A stretch of DNA of 64,000 nucleotides, from positions 4,164,001 through 4,228,000 of the forward strand of contig OY986969.1 in assembly GCA_963920575.1 (NCBI GenBank), given 5' to 3'. This document shows, piece by piece, positions 1-9,060 of this stretch. The stretch is from Narthecium ossifragum. Its lineage: Eukaryota > Streptophyta > Magnoliopsida > Dioscoreales > Nartheciaceae. How positions within the stretch are numbered: position 1 is the first letter of the stretch; each line of letters opens with the position of its first letter. The notes beneath the pieces were generated by a model that saw only the letters and a program-made list of their open reading frames with translations, made no database searches and was not told where the DNA came from. Made by a program: the position numbers and the translations under genes.

Positions 1-655
1 CCCTCTTACTCAGATGAGTTCATCGCAGACAATGCCATAGATATGGATTTAGGTGTAATATCGAGATGACTTCGCATCTCGATGGCCGAAACTACAAAGG
101 TAAGATGCATGAAGGATTAGGGATGGAACGGAGTGGGACTAGCACTACTATAGTGGGACTAGCACTATACAATCCCTAATCAAGAATAAGATTCCATCCG
201 AGATATCATGGGACTAGCATGATCCTCTTATTTGGAAGAATCCAATCCACGCCCTAACATACACAAGCTTTAGAATCAAGTGCAAGCAAGAACGATCCAA
301 ACATCCAGCGAGAAATCAACACCAAGATATAAAGAAAATAGAGATTAATTCATAAAACCAAATCATCGTGTATACAAACCCTAGATCTAAGAAATCCATA
401 GTAAAAACCCTAGTTACATCATAAGAATCCCATGGCTAGGGTTTTAGCTACTCATCTTTAGGGGCCAATCCATCGATGGAAGTTGATGAACTCCTCCCAC
501 CATGGATCTCCTCCAAAGAATCGCCGAAGAAAAAGTGTAGCAAAACTAGGAAAACTTTCTCCAAAAACGTCTGGAAAAAAGCCCCCTAAAAACCCTAAAC
601 AATGACTACTTATAGCCCAAGAAACAACCTCCCACGGATTAGATCTGAGCCGTCG
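1..655. other. Non-coding left edge, probably LTR-retrotransposon derived
   Basis: No credible reading frame is present. The sequence contains a short direct repeat of the words GTGGGACTAGCAC and ACTAGCACTAT around 130-170, and AAACCCTAG-type words at 378, 407 and 438. Read on the minus strand it has the feel of an LTR or leader region. It runs directly into a GATCGATC-rich tandem repeat, and similar GATCGATC words occur in the Gypsy-type LTR at 43.6-46.0 kb. The retrotransposon assignment is inference. No terminal TG/CA boundaries or target-site duplication could be placed. Confidence 0.3.
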
Positions 656-1075
656 ATCTTTGCCTCTGGCCGCGTCGGATCGATCCGTCTTTTGGAGTCG
701 GATCGATCTGACTCCTTAACTCGCTGTTGACGCCCGAGCTGGATCAATCCCTCCCTGGAGTTGGATTGATCTGGCTCTTTTAATCGCTAGTCACGCCCGA
801 GCCGGATCGATCGGGCACTTGGAGTTGGATCGATCTGGCTCCTTTACTTGCTGGTAACGCCCGAGCTGGATCGATCCGTCTGTCGAGTCCGATCGATCGT
901 GCCATTATTGTTGCGCTACATCCCGTGCTGGATCGATCCGTCCCTTGGAGTTCGATCGATCTGGCAGTTGCTCATCGTCCATCGCTGGTTGAGTTGGATC
1001 GATCGCTCCTATTGAGTCTGATCGATCTGGCTTGCCAGAAATCGCCAAAATACATTGTTTTAGCTCCAAAGTTGA
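656..1075. repeat. About six copies of a 64-bp GATCGATC-rich tandem repeat
   Basis: The word CGCCCGAGCYGGATC recurs at 731, 794 and 858, with weaker copies near 666 and 924, giving a period of 63-64 bp. Each unit contains two GGATCGATC-like words separated by a TTGGAGT-type spacer. The copies have diverged by point mutation, so this is an old minisatellite-like array. Short frames crossing it are artefacts of the repeat. A comparable pair of GATCGATCG...CTTGGAGCG words occurs inside the LTR at about 43800-43915, which suggests that the array comes from a retrotransposon LTR. Confidence 0.65.
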
Positions 1076-1171
1076 TCTAACTCGTAGCATGACCTGTTAT
1101 ACCTGAAATGGGAGAAAAGTAGTCAGTACAGCATTGCTCGGGGCCCAACAAAGCCAAATTACAAGGGTGTT

Positions 1172-1993
1172 TTGTGCACTTTTCAAGTCTTATCAAGATG
1201 CAAGATTGAATTGGAGACAGTTTTGCATGCAGTTCTTGGGTGCCACTATGCACATAAAGTCTTCTCTTCGATCGCGGAGAAGGAAAACCTTCAGCTGCCT
1301 TCATGGGATCCTGATGCTATCTTCAATCTTTTACCTGGCAACGGATCTAAGAGGCTTAAATCCTATCTCGCCTACGACATGCGGCTCATTTGGAAAGACC
1401 GCAATAGCATTTTATTTAGGGAAAAGGGGGACTCTGTTGAGGTGTTAGTGTGCAAGATAAGACGGCGGGTGAAGGAAATGTTAAACCAAGATTCCCGGGT
1501 GCGGGAGGATGCTACAGCTCGAGGCCCATACAAACATGGATCTCAGGTAATACAAACTGACATCTCTTTTGATCTTTCCTCTGGCTGTGCAACAGTCGGC
1601 ATCGTTGGCCTTGATGCTGATCATAAAGAAGTTTGGGCATGGGGTAATCAGATTGCTGCAAGTTCAGTCCTAGAGGGCGAAATGAAGGCAATCCTGGAAG
1701 CAATGACAAGAGCAAGGTTTTACGCTCTCAAGAACCCGATTATTGAGTCGGACTCCTTAACTGCTGTTCAAATCCTCAACGGCTTGAGAGGATGGCCTCC
1801 GGACACAGAGTTCTTGGCTAAAGAGATATGGCTTCATAGCCTCCTCTTTGATTCCGTTTTGGTCCTCTACATCCCTAGAGAGTCTAATACGAGAGCCGAC
1901 GGTGTTGCTCGTGCTTGTCGTAGGACCGGGACAATGTTTACTTGGTTCAACGAATCGAGTTTGGAGCTGTTAGACAACTACCAATTGTTGTAA
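1172..1993 (+). pseudogene. 5'-truncated LINE ORF2: zf-RVT end plus RNase H domain
   Basis: The 273-codon open frame has no upstream partner and opens at a TTG, so it is the 3' end of a longer ORF2. Residues about 10-40 match the end of the zf-RVT zinc-binding region (ETVLHAVLGCHYAH). Residues about 125-250 form a type-I RNase H fold of the RVT_3 kind found in plant LINE reverse transcriptases and their domesticated relatives. The acidic catalytic residues are visible: D130 in IQTD, E170 in LEGE, D194 in IESDS and D243 in RADGVAR. The stop at 1993 is followed by a short UTR and an A-rich tail near 2038-2050 (ATAAAAAAAATAAAA), as expected for a LINE 3' end. The fragment is intact over its length but lacks reverse transcriptase and endonuclease, so it is unlikely to be mobile. 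Confidence 0.8.
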
Positions 1994-2133
1994 TTTGGGG
2001 GTCTTTGTTTGTAACTACTAGCCTTTGGCTCATCTCATAAAAAAAATAAAACTAGGTTGATCCTACATGGCTTTATCCACAATAACCATAATTTATCTAT
2101 TTAGAGTGTTGATTGGTGCACATGCCACGTGGT

Positions 2134-2492
2134 ATGTGCATTTCACATTATTGAATCAGTAGCGGTGCTACCGATTCATATGTACAATCTATCGGTACCC
2201 CACTACCGATAGGTTCGTTGTCGATTCATATACATGCTTATCGGTAGTGGGTTACCGATAGGCATGTACAACCTATAGATAGGTATGTATCGGTAGTGGG
2301 TTACCGATAGGTATGTATCGGTAGTGGGTTATCGATAGGTTGTACATGCCTATCGGTAACCCACTACCGATAGGTTGTACATGCCTATCGGTATCCCACT
2401 AACAATACATACCTATCGGTAGCCTACTACCGATAGGCATGTATATGAATCGGTAGCACAATTACCGATTTATATACATGTGAAATGCACAT
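2134..2492. mobile_element. Fold-back (MITE-like) element built of ATCGGTA/TACCGAT words
   Basis: The terminal word ATGTGCATTTCACAT at 2134-2148 is perfectly inverted at 2478-2492. The arms continue inward, with GTGCTACCGATTCATA at 2166-2181 matching its complement near 2444-2459, so each arm is about 55 bp. The centre is an alternating series of TATCGGTAGTGGGTTACCGATAGG-type units in both orientations, itself largely self-complementary. The whole 359 bp could fold into a long hairpin. No coding potential and no clear target-site duplication were seen. The same ATCGGTA/TACCGAT word is enriched at 26100-26900, next to a CACTA-type terminus. Confidence 0.65.
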
Positions 2493-3258
2493 GCCCACAA
2501 ATCATTTCTGATCTATTTAATATGGCGTTTGGGTTTGACCAAAATCCAAATACCGCGACATCTATTATTAATCGAATCCGGTTAAAACCAAACTCATATT
2601 TGAAATAGGTCATAAAATCCAACATTCCTATCCCCCCCTTGCCCCTACTCTCTGGATTAATACTTTTAAGTTCTCAATCACCATTTATGAGTAGAGATAA
2701 TGATATGAAATCTGACATCTTAACTCTTAATACTAAGATTTGAATACTAATTTTGTATGATCTGCTCGCTGAGTGTTTTAGCTGGTTTCATGAATCAATT
2801 ATAGCTAGCGTGCGTGTATATTTAACTCGTTTAAATCTAAACTAAAACAATAGTATCTAAGTATAGCTAGGTTGCCACCGATGAACAAATTCCTGGCTTC
2901 GCTCCTGCGTACGCGCCTAATCATATATCTAGGTACCGCTGCATGGGTTGGACGGCTTCCGCTGTCGAAGGCTCCTTCTCGCTGTTCACCCTTGTGAGTT
3001 GTGGCGGACGATATGTAAAGCTTCTCAGCAGCTACGTACGTACGGCGTGGGGTTTTCTGGACTTGGAGGAATCATATAGCCAGATTGATATTATGGAGGA
3101 TTGGTGGCTTGGTGACCGCCCGTTTGCTTGAAGACGATGCTGAGGAATGGCAGGATGGCTTACTTGAGCCCTGCTTTGGTCCGGAGTTAGCTGATCAGAT
3201 CACTTAGTTTCCTCTTAATCAGCAGCAGGAGGAGAATAGGATACATTCAAGCTAGTGG
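2493..3258. other. Non-coding spacer
   Basis: AT-rich sequence with no gene that can be supported. The short open frame at 2943-3131 has no recognisable domain and no context that suggests coding. Confidence 0.5.
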
Positions 3259-3289
3259 ATGTGGAATGCATCCGGATCGATTACTACTG

Positions 3290-4052
3290 CTTCTTGCCAT
3301 GACTTTCTCGAAGCGCAACGTCGATCCGAGTCACAAAGTGATTGCTTAATTACGACGGTGGTGGGTGGGGTGTTTGAATTGGAAGGTGCCGGCCGGACCG
3401 AGGGTGCGGCTTTTCCTCTGAAAGCTTGCTCATTGGAAAATTCTAACATTGGCGACCTTGTGGAATCTCCGGATGACGTCGGACGGGATGTGTCCCCGTT
3501 GCAAACAGGAGGGAGAGACATTAGAGCACCTCTTTTTTGAGTATCCTGCATCGAGGAGCATTTGGGCCTCTATACTCTGGTTGTGTATGCTCTGTGGTCC
3601 ATTTGGAAGGCAAGATGTAGATTGGTCTATGAAGGAAGTGCATTTGTGGTGCAAGAGGTGATCTAAAAGGTTCGATGGCTTGCGAAGGAGTATCACCTGC
3701 TTCACTTTGCCAAATCCCTGGTGAGGTCTCGCCGTCATGTTATGGTATTCAAATGCAAGTAGATGTGTCAGTGAGTGAGACGAGTGGTCTCGTAGGTATT
3801 GTTGTGGTATGCTTGGAGGAAGAGGATAGTAGTGCAATGGACGTACAGTGTTGGAGGTCTTTCAATGGGATTGGGATGCTGTCTTATATGGAGAGATTAG
3901 AGCGATATCCAAGGCTATTCAACGAGGTTGGGATCGGGCTATTCGAGATGCATGATCTATCTAGTCCACCTGTTTATCACATGCATCTGGATATCAACGT
4001 TTCTGAGTATATTTCTTACTCGATCTTAATCAAAATTGTTAGACACCAGTAA
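3290..4052 (+). pseudogene. Decayed LINE ORF2 fragment (zf-RVT and RNase H traces)
   Basis: The frame at 3449-3661 encodes a zf-RVT signature: CPRCKQEGETLEHLFFEYP followed by the usual SRSIWASILW. The normal last cysteine is replaced by tyrosine. Downstream, at 3675-4050, RNase H-like pieces (QVDVSVSETSGLVGIVVVC) appear, but only across frame changes and internal stops. The fragment has the same domain order as the LINE at 1172-1993 but is more degraded and of a different subfamily. There is no polymerase domain upstream, so it is 5'-truncated. Confidence 0.65.
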
Positions 4053-4228
4053 TATACCAATTGTAGTCTCAGATCCGATGCACCGCATATCGCTATTGCA
4101 GCCCCCCCGAATCCCGGCACGTGCCCCCCTCGTGGTATTTGGTGTCCATCGATGCACTAACACGGATTAACGGAGCTCATTACTTCTTTATCTTTAGAAG
4201 TAAACCCTGCATATGTGACCACACTTAT

Positions 4229-4246
4229 CTATATATAGTATATAGG
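4229..4246 (+). promoter_or_regulatory. TATA box of the cystatin-like gene
   Basis: TCTATATATAGTATATAG lies about 50-60 bp upstream of the ATG at 4293. That is a normal distance for a plant core promoter with a short 5' leader. Confidence 0.5.
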
Positions 4247-4292
4247 ACCCCGGCCCCAAGACTTCCAGTTCGATCACCACCAGGCACCAGCC

Positions 4293-4769
4293 ATGGCGTC
4301 CCGGCCATCTCCCTCTCGTCCCCTCCTCCTCCTCCTCCTCTCCGCCCTCTCCCTCTGCGCCTCTCAGCCCATCGCGCCGGTGGGGTCCGACCGGACGCCG
4401 ATCAAGAATGTCGCCAAGAACCAGAAGATCCAGGACCTTGGCCGCTGGGCCGTCGACGAGTTCAACCGAGAGATCACAGATCACCCACCAGACGCCCCGC
4501 CAAGTGTCTCAAACGCCCCCGCAAGTGCCCCAAGTTGGCCATACAAGATGACCTTTGAGAGTGTCGTGCAGGCGGGGTTTCTCGGGGCACAGTACACCAT
4601 GAAGATCCACACGACCAACGCCCCCGAATACCACCACACCTTCTACGCCCAGGTGGTGCTCACCGGGAAGCTGAAGAGGATAAATAAGGATGGGACGCTC
4701 AAGAAGGGTATGTCCCTGCGTCTCCAGTACTTCAGCCCCGTCGATCCGGATGATGGAGGGCCGCCATAG
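4293..4769 (+). CDS. Secreted cystatin-like protein (phytocystatin family), divergent inhibitory loop
   Basis: A single-exon frame of 158 residues. The N-terminus is a clear signal peptide (residues 1 to about 24, with a run of six leucines), so the product should enter the secretory pathway. Residues 49-58 (LGRWAVDEFN) match the phytocystatin signature [LVI]-[AGT]-[RKE]-[FY]-[AS]-[VI]-x-[EDQV]-[HYFQ]-N apart from Trp for Phe/Tyr, which identifies the family of papain-like cysteine-protease inhibitors. The first hairpin loop, normally QxVxG, reads AGFLG at about 94-98, so the conserved Gln and Val are lost. The usual Pro-Trp of the second loop is also absent near the C-terminus. A proline/alanine/serine-rich insert (about residues 64-82) separates the helix from the sheet. 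Inhibitory activity is therefore doubtful. A TATA box precedes the gene and AATAAA follows at about 4808. The GC-rich coding sequence contrasts with its AT-rich flanks. Confidence 0.75.
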   Translation: MASRPSPSRPLLLLLLSALSLCASQPIAPVGSDRTPIKNVAKNQKIQDLGRWAVDEFNREITDHPPDAPPSVSNAPASAPSWPYKMTFESVVQAGFLGAQYTMKIHTTNAPEYHHTFYAQVVLTGKLKRINKDGTLKKGMSLRLQYFSPVDPDDGGPP

Positions 4770-4814
4770 CGATCTCAGCTGTCTGAGTCTCATGCGTAAC
4801 TCACTTTAATAAAA

Positions 4815-5185
4815 CTCCAGCCAGAACTAGTAGCTCCTATAATAAATCTAAAATAAATGCATAACTCCCTGGATCTATTGGGGTATTGACCATCGTATTG
4901 TAGGTGGCAAGCCAATTTGCAATTGTGTTACAAGTCCTAGCGAGGGCCAAACATCAGCAATTAATACTATAATTTGTTACAGTTGCCATCACATGCAGGT
5001 ATATCAGAAAGCTGAGACTACGTACCGTACACTCGTCTCTTTTTGTGCTTGTAAAAAACTCTGGTGAGCTCGGAGACCCTTCGAATTGCATCTATCAATA
5101 TTTGTGCGTATTTTGACTTTTAATTTTGATAATTGGATCTATATAATGAACGCGGCTATTTTTGTGAAGAAAAACGAAACTTTTA
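4815..5185. other. Non-coding spacer ending in a transposon target site
   Basis: AT-rich sequence with nothing coding. The last nine bases (AAACTTTTA, 5177-5185) are duplicated at 6533-6541 and form the target-site duplication of the Pack-MULE. Confidence 0.7.
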
Positions 5186-6532
5186 GGGATTTTAACAATT
5201 TGGTACCCTCTAGTTTGCCTTATTATAACTCTAATACCCTATATTTTAATTAATCTACTTTAGTACCCTTAGCTTTCAAAACCAGGACAAACGCCCAAAT
5301 GGCGTTAGCCCCCCATACACCCATTGAGCTTGGTATAGTGCCGGTTAGCCCCGAGTTGGATAATCCTATTCGCAGAATACCCCCTAGTTTTTCCCAAACC
5401 TCCGAGATCCGCCCTCCGAGCGGGTTCTCGCTGAGGTACACGTCCCTGAGGCTGCCCATCTCCGCCATGGCGGTCGGGATGCTGCTGGTGAGCAGGTTCC
5501 GGCTAAGATCCAGAAACTCTAGCCGATTGAGTCGCCCCAGCTCTGGTGGGAACGGTCCAGATATCTGGTTCGAGTTGAGGTCCAGCTTGATGAGCTCTCC
5601 CAGTCGTCCGATCTAGGCTGGGAGTTCGCCGCCGAGCCGGTTGCCACTCAGATCCAGGATCTTCAATCGCTCGAGCCCGCTTATGATGCTTGGAATCGCC
5701 CCGCGGAGGCGGTTCCTCGATAAGACGAGTTGCTCCAGATAGCGTAGTTTACCGATTCATCAGGAACGCTTCCGGCAATCCCGGTGCCGGAGATGATTAG
5801 CCTCCGGAGACGCGGAAAGTCACCGATACTGCCGCTGAGACGACCGACGAGGGAAGGATTGTCTAGGAGTACGAGCTCCTCAAGGGAGGAGGAGAGGTTC
5901 TAGAGATGGCCGAGGAGGGTGGAGGAGGAGGCGATGTCGGTGAAGCAGCGATAGACAAAAAGCTTCCGCAAGTAGGGAAAGGATGAGAAGACGGAGGAGG
6001 GCAGGGTGGCGTTGGGGCCACAAGGCGGGTTGGAGGAGAAGTCGGAGACATAGCCAAGGTTGATCTCGGCGACGTGCGGGGCGGAGGCAGCTGTGCCGCC
6101 GGCAAAGCTGCCCGAGGTGATGAAGACGTCACAGACGAGGCCGTGAGGGCGAAAGAGACATAAGTCGTCAGGATCGAGTGACCGCCATTGGATCAAAGGG
6201 TTAATGGATTCCAAGACAAGATATACCGCCTGCTGCTCCGGGGCCGGGAGGCTTGGCACAGTCGGGGAGTCCGGCGAGACGGCGGCGGCGGAGAGCAATG
6301 AGAGAATGGACTGAAGCATGAATACCACCTTCTATATGGCAGGAGAGAATGGAAACCACTCACGTGTGTCGCACGTGAATGGTTTTGGGTGAACAGCGAC
6401 TAACGGCGTCTGAACATTGGTATTAGATCGTACATAGTTAAAAGGTGAGGGTACTAAATTGATATTAATTAAACTATAGGGTACCAGAGTTATAATAAGG
6501 CAAACTAGAGGGTACCAAACTGTGAAAATCCC
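5186..6532. mobile_element. Pack-MULE (non-autonomous Mutator-like element) carrying an LRR gene fragment
   Basis: The element is 1347 bp long and bounded by long terminal inverted repeats of about 83 bp. The left repeat is 5186-5268 and its inverted copy is about 6449-6532, at close to 90% identity by eye. Both begin GGGATTTT and share GGTACCCTCTAGTTTGCC and TTATTATAACTCT. The flanking nine bases AAACTTTTA at 5177-5185 and 6533-6541 are identical, the 9-bp target duplication typical of Mutator-like elements. No transposase is present. The interior is GC-rich and is a captured piece of a host leucine-rich-repeat gene on the minus strand. The perfect duplication and similar TIRs suggest a fairly recent insertion. 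Confidence 0.9.
5290..6319 (-). pseudogene. Captured fragment of a PII-2-like leucine-rich-repeat protein gene
   Basis: The frame opens with ATG at 6319 and a signal-peptide-like start (MLQSILSLLSAAAVS). It continues with the cap region typical of Piriformospora indica-insensitive protein 2-like LRR proteins: IQWRSLDPDDLCLFRPHGLVCD, then EINLGYVSDFSSNPPCGPNAT and LRKLFVYRCF. After a stop near 5900 the homology continues through two frames with LRR units of the LxxLxLSxNxLxGxIP type (LEQLVLSRNRLRGAIP, LEFLDLSRNLLTSSIP, LRDVYLSENPLGGRI). At least two in-frame stops and one frameshift break the reading frame. The 3' part of the gene is missing, cut off at the transposon end. It is a non-functional gene fragment carried by the Pack-MULE. 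The parent gene is not in this window. Confidence 0.8.
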
Positions 6533-6828
6533 AAACTTTTAATTAAAACTTTTTCGTTGTTTTGGGCTCCCGTTGTTCTCTTTTTGCACTTCCGATCGAT
6601 TCATGTATATTCAGGGTAGGGTGGATGTTAGGATCTACCTTCAGCTTAGCTCAACTTTGGCTAAGTATATAGGGAGAATGGTCAATAGGTGTAGAAAAAA
6701 AATATGGTTTGGGGTTAGGTCTACAAATCAATTTGATATGACAATAGGGACATCATATTTGTATGAGACGGAAATGCCCCTGTCCCTATAATCATCCCCC
6801 CCCCCCACACATTAATCCCCCCCTAGCC

Positions 6829-7392
6829 CCCCGGATCCGGCTGCCCTGCCCCCGTTCCAGCCGCACGCCCCGGATCCAGCCTCCCCCGGCAGCCCCCGCC
6901 CCGGATCGCCCCCCTTTCGCCCGCACCGCCCCCATTCCACCACCACATCCTTCCCCGGCTCCAGATCCACCGCCACCTCCTTCACCGGCTCCAGATCCAC
7001 CGCCTCGGCTCCCACGGCTCCAGATCCACCGCCCATGCCCAGATTGGGCAGCCCCCGCCCCGGATCGCCCCCCTTCCGCCCGCACCGCCCCCATTCCACC
7101 ACCACCTCCTTCCCCCACTCCAGATCCACCGACCGCCACCTCCTTCCCCGGCTCCAGATCCACCGCCACCTCCTTCACCGGCTCCAGATCCACCGCCCCC
7201 GCCCAGATTCGGCAGCCCCCGCCTCCGAACCGGTGGAAAGTGTTACTTTTCGCCGCCCCGGATCCGGCGTCCCCGCCCCGGATCCAACCACACCGCCCCC
7301 CTTCGGGCCGCCCCGCTCGAGATCCGGCTGCCCCCGCACTCGATCCGCCCGCCACCGCTCCATATCCGGGCGCCCCCGCACTAGTGACTTTC
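6829..7392. repeat. GC-rich repeat block, copy A
   Basis: Very GC-rich sequence made of short units such as CCGGCTCCAGATCCACCGCC and CCCGCCCCGGATCG. It is the first of two related blocks; the second is at 7968-8370. Both contain the anchor GTGGAAAGTGTTACTTT followed by CGCCGCCCCGGATCCGGCG, and both end CATATCCGGGCGCCCCCGCAC. The long proline-rich and glycine-rich open frames on the two strands come from base composition and repeat periodicity, not genes. The block is interrupted at 7393 by a solo LTR. Confidence 0.7.
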
Positions 7393-7962
7393 TGATGCAG
7401 GACCAAGGCCGGGCCTGATCGAGTCCGATCAGGAACAGTTCCCGAGGCGATCCGGACGCGTTTGGATACCATCCGTCCGACTCAGATCTCCGGACGACCC
7501 CGACCGTCGAATGGGCATAACTTTTGATCCCGATGTCCGATCGGGGCGTGCGACCAGTCAAAACGACCGGCTCGACGAGCCCGTCAAAATTCATCGGAGA
7601 TCAAAGATCTCTCTATGACCTTGACCTTTGAATCTTCAAATTTCTTTTCCTTTGGCTTAAAATTCAGTTTTAGTGAAAAACTTTCCTTTTTAGGCAGTTT
7701 GTTCGGTCTTTCCTTTTTTAGCAAATTTCCTATTTCTAGTAGGTTTTCTCCTATTTAAATTCCGGGTTTAGTACTTGGATTAGGTTAATTCATATCAGAG
7801 TCCATGTATGAGTTGGTATGGTCTCTCCTTAAACCTATAAAAAGAGGACTTAGGGTTTGTAAGGGTAGTTTTGATGATGAATAAAAATTAGAGTTTTTGG
7901 TTTCTCCCATTGAGAAATCTGGTTGTCTCTCCCATAGAGAGGTTCACGTTTACCCTGCGCCA
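7393..7962 (+). mobile_element. Solo LTR with TG...CA ends and 5-bp target duplication
   Basis: The sequence starts TGATGCAGG and ends CTGCGCCA, a short imperfect inverted repeat with canonical TG/CA termini. It is flanked by the identical 5-bp CTTTC at 7388-7392 and 7963-7967. Inside it has a TATA box (CCTATAAAAAGAGG, near 7835) and AATAAA near 7882, the promoter and polyadenylation layout of an LTR in plus orientation. No internal retrotransposon sequence is next to it, so it is a solo LTR left by recombination between two LTRs. It sits inside the GC-rich repeat block, so it inserted after that repeat formed. Confidence 0.8.
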
Positions 7963-7967
7963 CTTTC

Positions 7968-8370
7968 CAGATCCGGCCTCCCCCGGCCTCCCCCGGTAGC
8001 CCCCGCCCCGGATCGCCCCCCTTCCGGCCGCACCGCCCCCTTCCACCACCACCTCCTTCCCCGGCTCCAGATACACCGCCCCGGCTTCCCGGGCTCTAGA
8101 TCCACCAGCCGCCACCTCCTTCACCGGCTCCAGATCCGCCGCGCACCTCCTTCGCCAGCTCCAGAGCCACCACCCCCGCCCAGATCCGAGACCCCACCTT
8201 CGAACCAGTGGAAAGTGTTACTTTCCGCCGCCCCGGATCCGGCGTCCCCACCCCGGATACGACCGCACCACCCCCCTTCCGGCCGCCCTGTTTGAGATCC
8301 GGCAGTCCCCGCACCCGATCCGCTCACCACCGCTCCATATCCGGGCGCCCCCGCACGAGTTACTTTCCAT
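7968..8370. repeat. GC-rich repeat block, copy B
   Basis: The second, shorter copy of the block at 6829-7392. It has the same order of words: CCGGATCGCCCCCCTTCC, then GTGGAAAGTGTTACTTT, then CATATCCGGGCGCCCCCGCAC. It ends in a perfect small palindrome, AGTTACTTTCCAT at 8358-8370 and ATGGAAAGTAACT at 8376-8388. This links it to the motif array that follows. Proline-rich frames here are not considered genes. Confidence 0.65.
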
Positions 8371-9060
8371 TCGAGATGGAAAGTAACTCCAGATCCAGCC
8401 GGCCTGCCCCACACCGACCACCCCCGCCCCAGATCCGGCAGCCCCAGCACCAGATCCGACCGCCCTCTCGAGATGGAACGAAAAGTAACTCATGCTGGAT
8501 ATAGAAAGTAACTCATGATTATAATGCAAAATGACACTTTTTAGCTAAAATACATGGAAAGTAACTCCCTTTCAATTGCTGATTAGCGGTGCCGTCTTAG
8601 CAATTAATAAGATATCTTATCTTTTCTATGGAGCCGATTAGGGTGTCGTTGGAACAAATCAACTAGTTACTTTCCACAATCACTAGATACTTTGCACTGT
8701 CAATAGTTATTTTTCACAATCACTAGTTACTTTCCATAAGTTTCAATCATTAGATGCTTTCCTCTAGTTACTTTCCGTTAGGTGGAAAGTAACTATTGAT
8801 AATTTGGTGAAAAGTAACTGATGAATAATTGTGAAATAACTATTGACAATTTGGTGGAAAGTAACTGATGAATAATTGTAAAAAGTAACTATTGATAATT
8901 TGGTGGAAAGTAACTCCTATCTGATTTGGAAAGTAACTATTGACAATTGTGGAAAACAACTGATGTATAATTGTTGAAAGTAACTATTGACAAATTTATG
9001 AAAAGTAACTGATGAATAATTATGAAAATTAACTATAAACATTTAATGAATAGTAACTGA
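8358..9060. repeat. Array of more than 20 GGAAAGTAACT motifs in both orientations
   Basis: The word GGAAAGTAACT and one-base variants recur at about 8378, 8504, 8556, 8780, 8857, 8905, 8929, 8977 and 8999. The inverse AGTTACTTTCC appears near 8358, 8665, 8724 and 8766. Spacing on the right half is mostly 20-25 bp, and many copies are followed by ATTGATAATT or GATGAATAATTG. The inverted words lie mainly left of the forward ones, so the array as a whole is an imperfect large inverted repeat. Clustered short motifs in both orientations resemble the subterminal transposase-binding repeats of plant DNA transposons, but no terminal inverted repeat was found. The identity is therefore open. Confidence 0.6.

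Noticed and set aside
6763..7418. Long proline-rich and glycine-rich open frames on both strands
   Set aside because: They follow from GC-rich short repeats, are open in several frames at once and have no domain or start context.
8358..9060. CRISPR-like appearance of regularly spaced short repeats
   Set aside because: Repeats are about 11 bp, imperfect and in both orientations, with repetitive spacers, in a plant nuclear genome.
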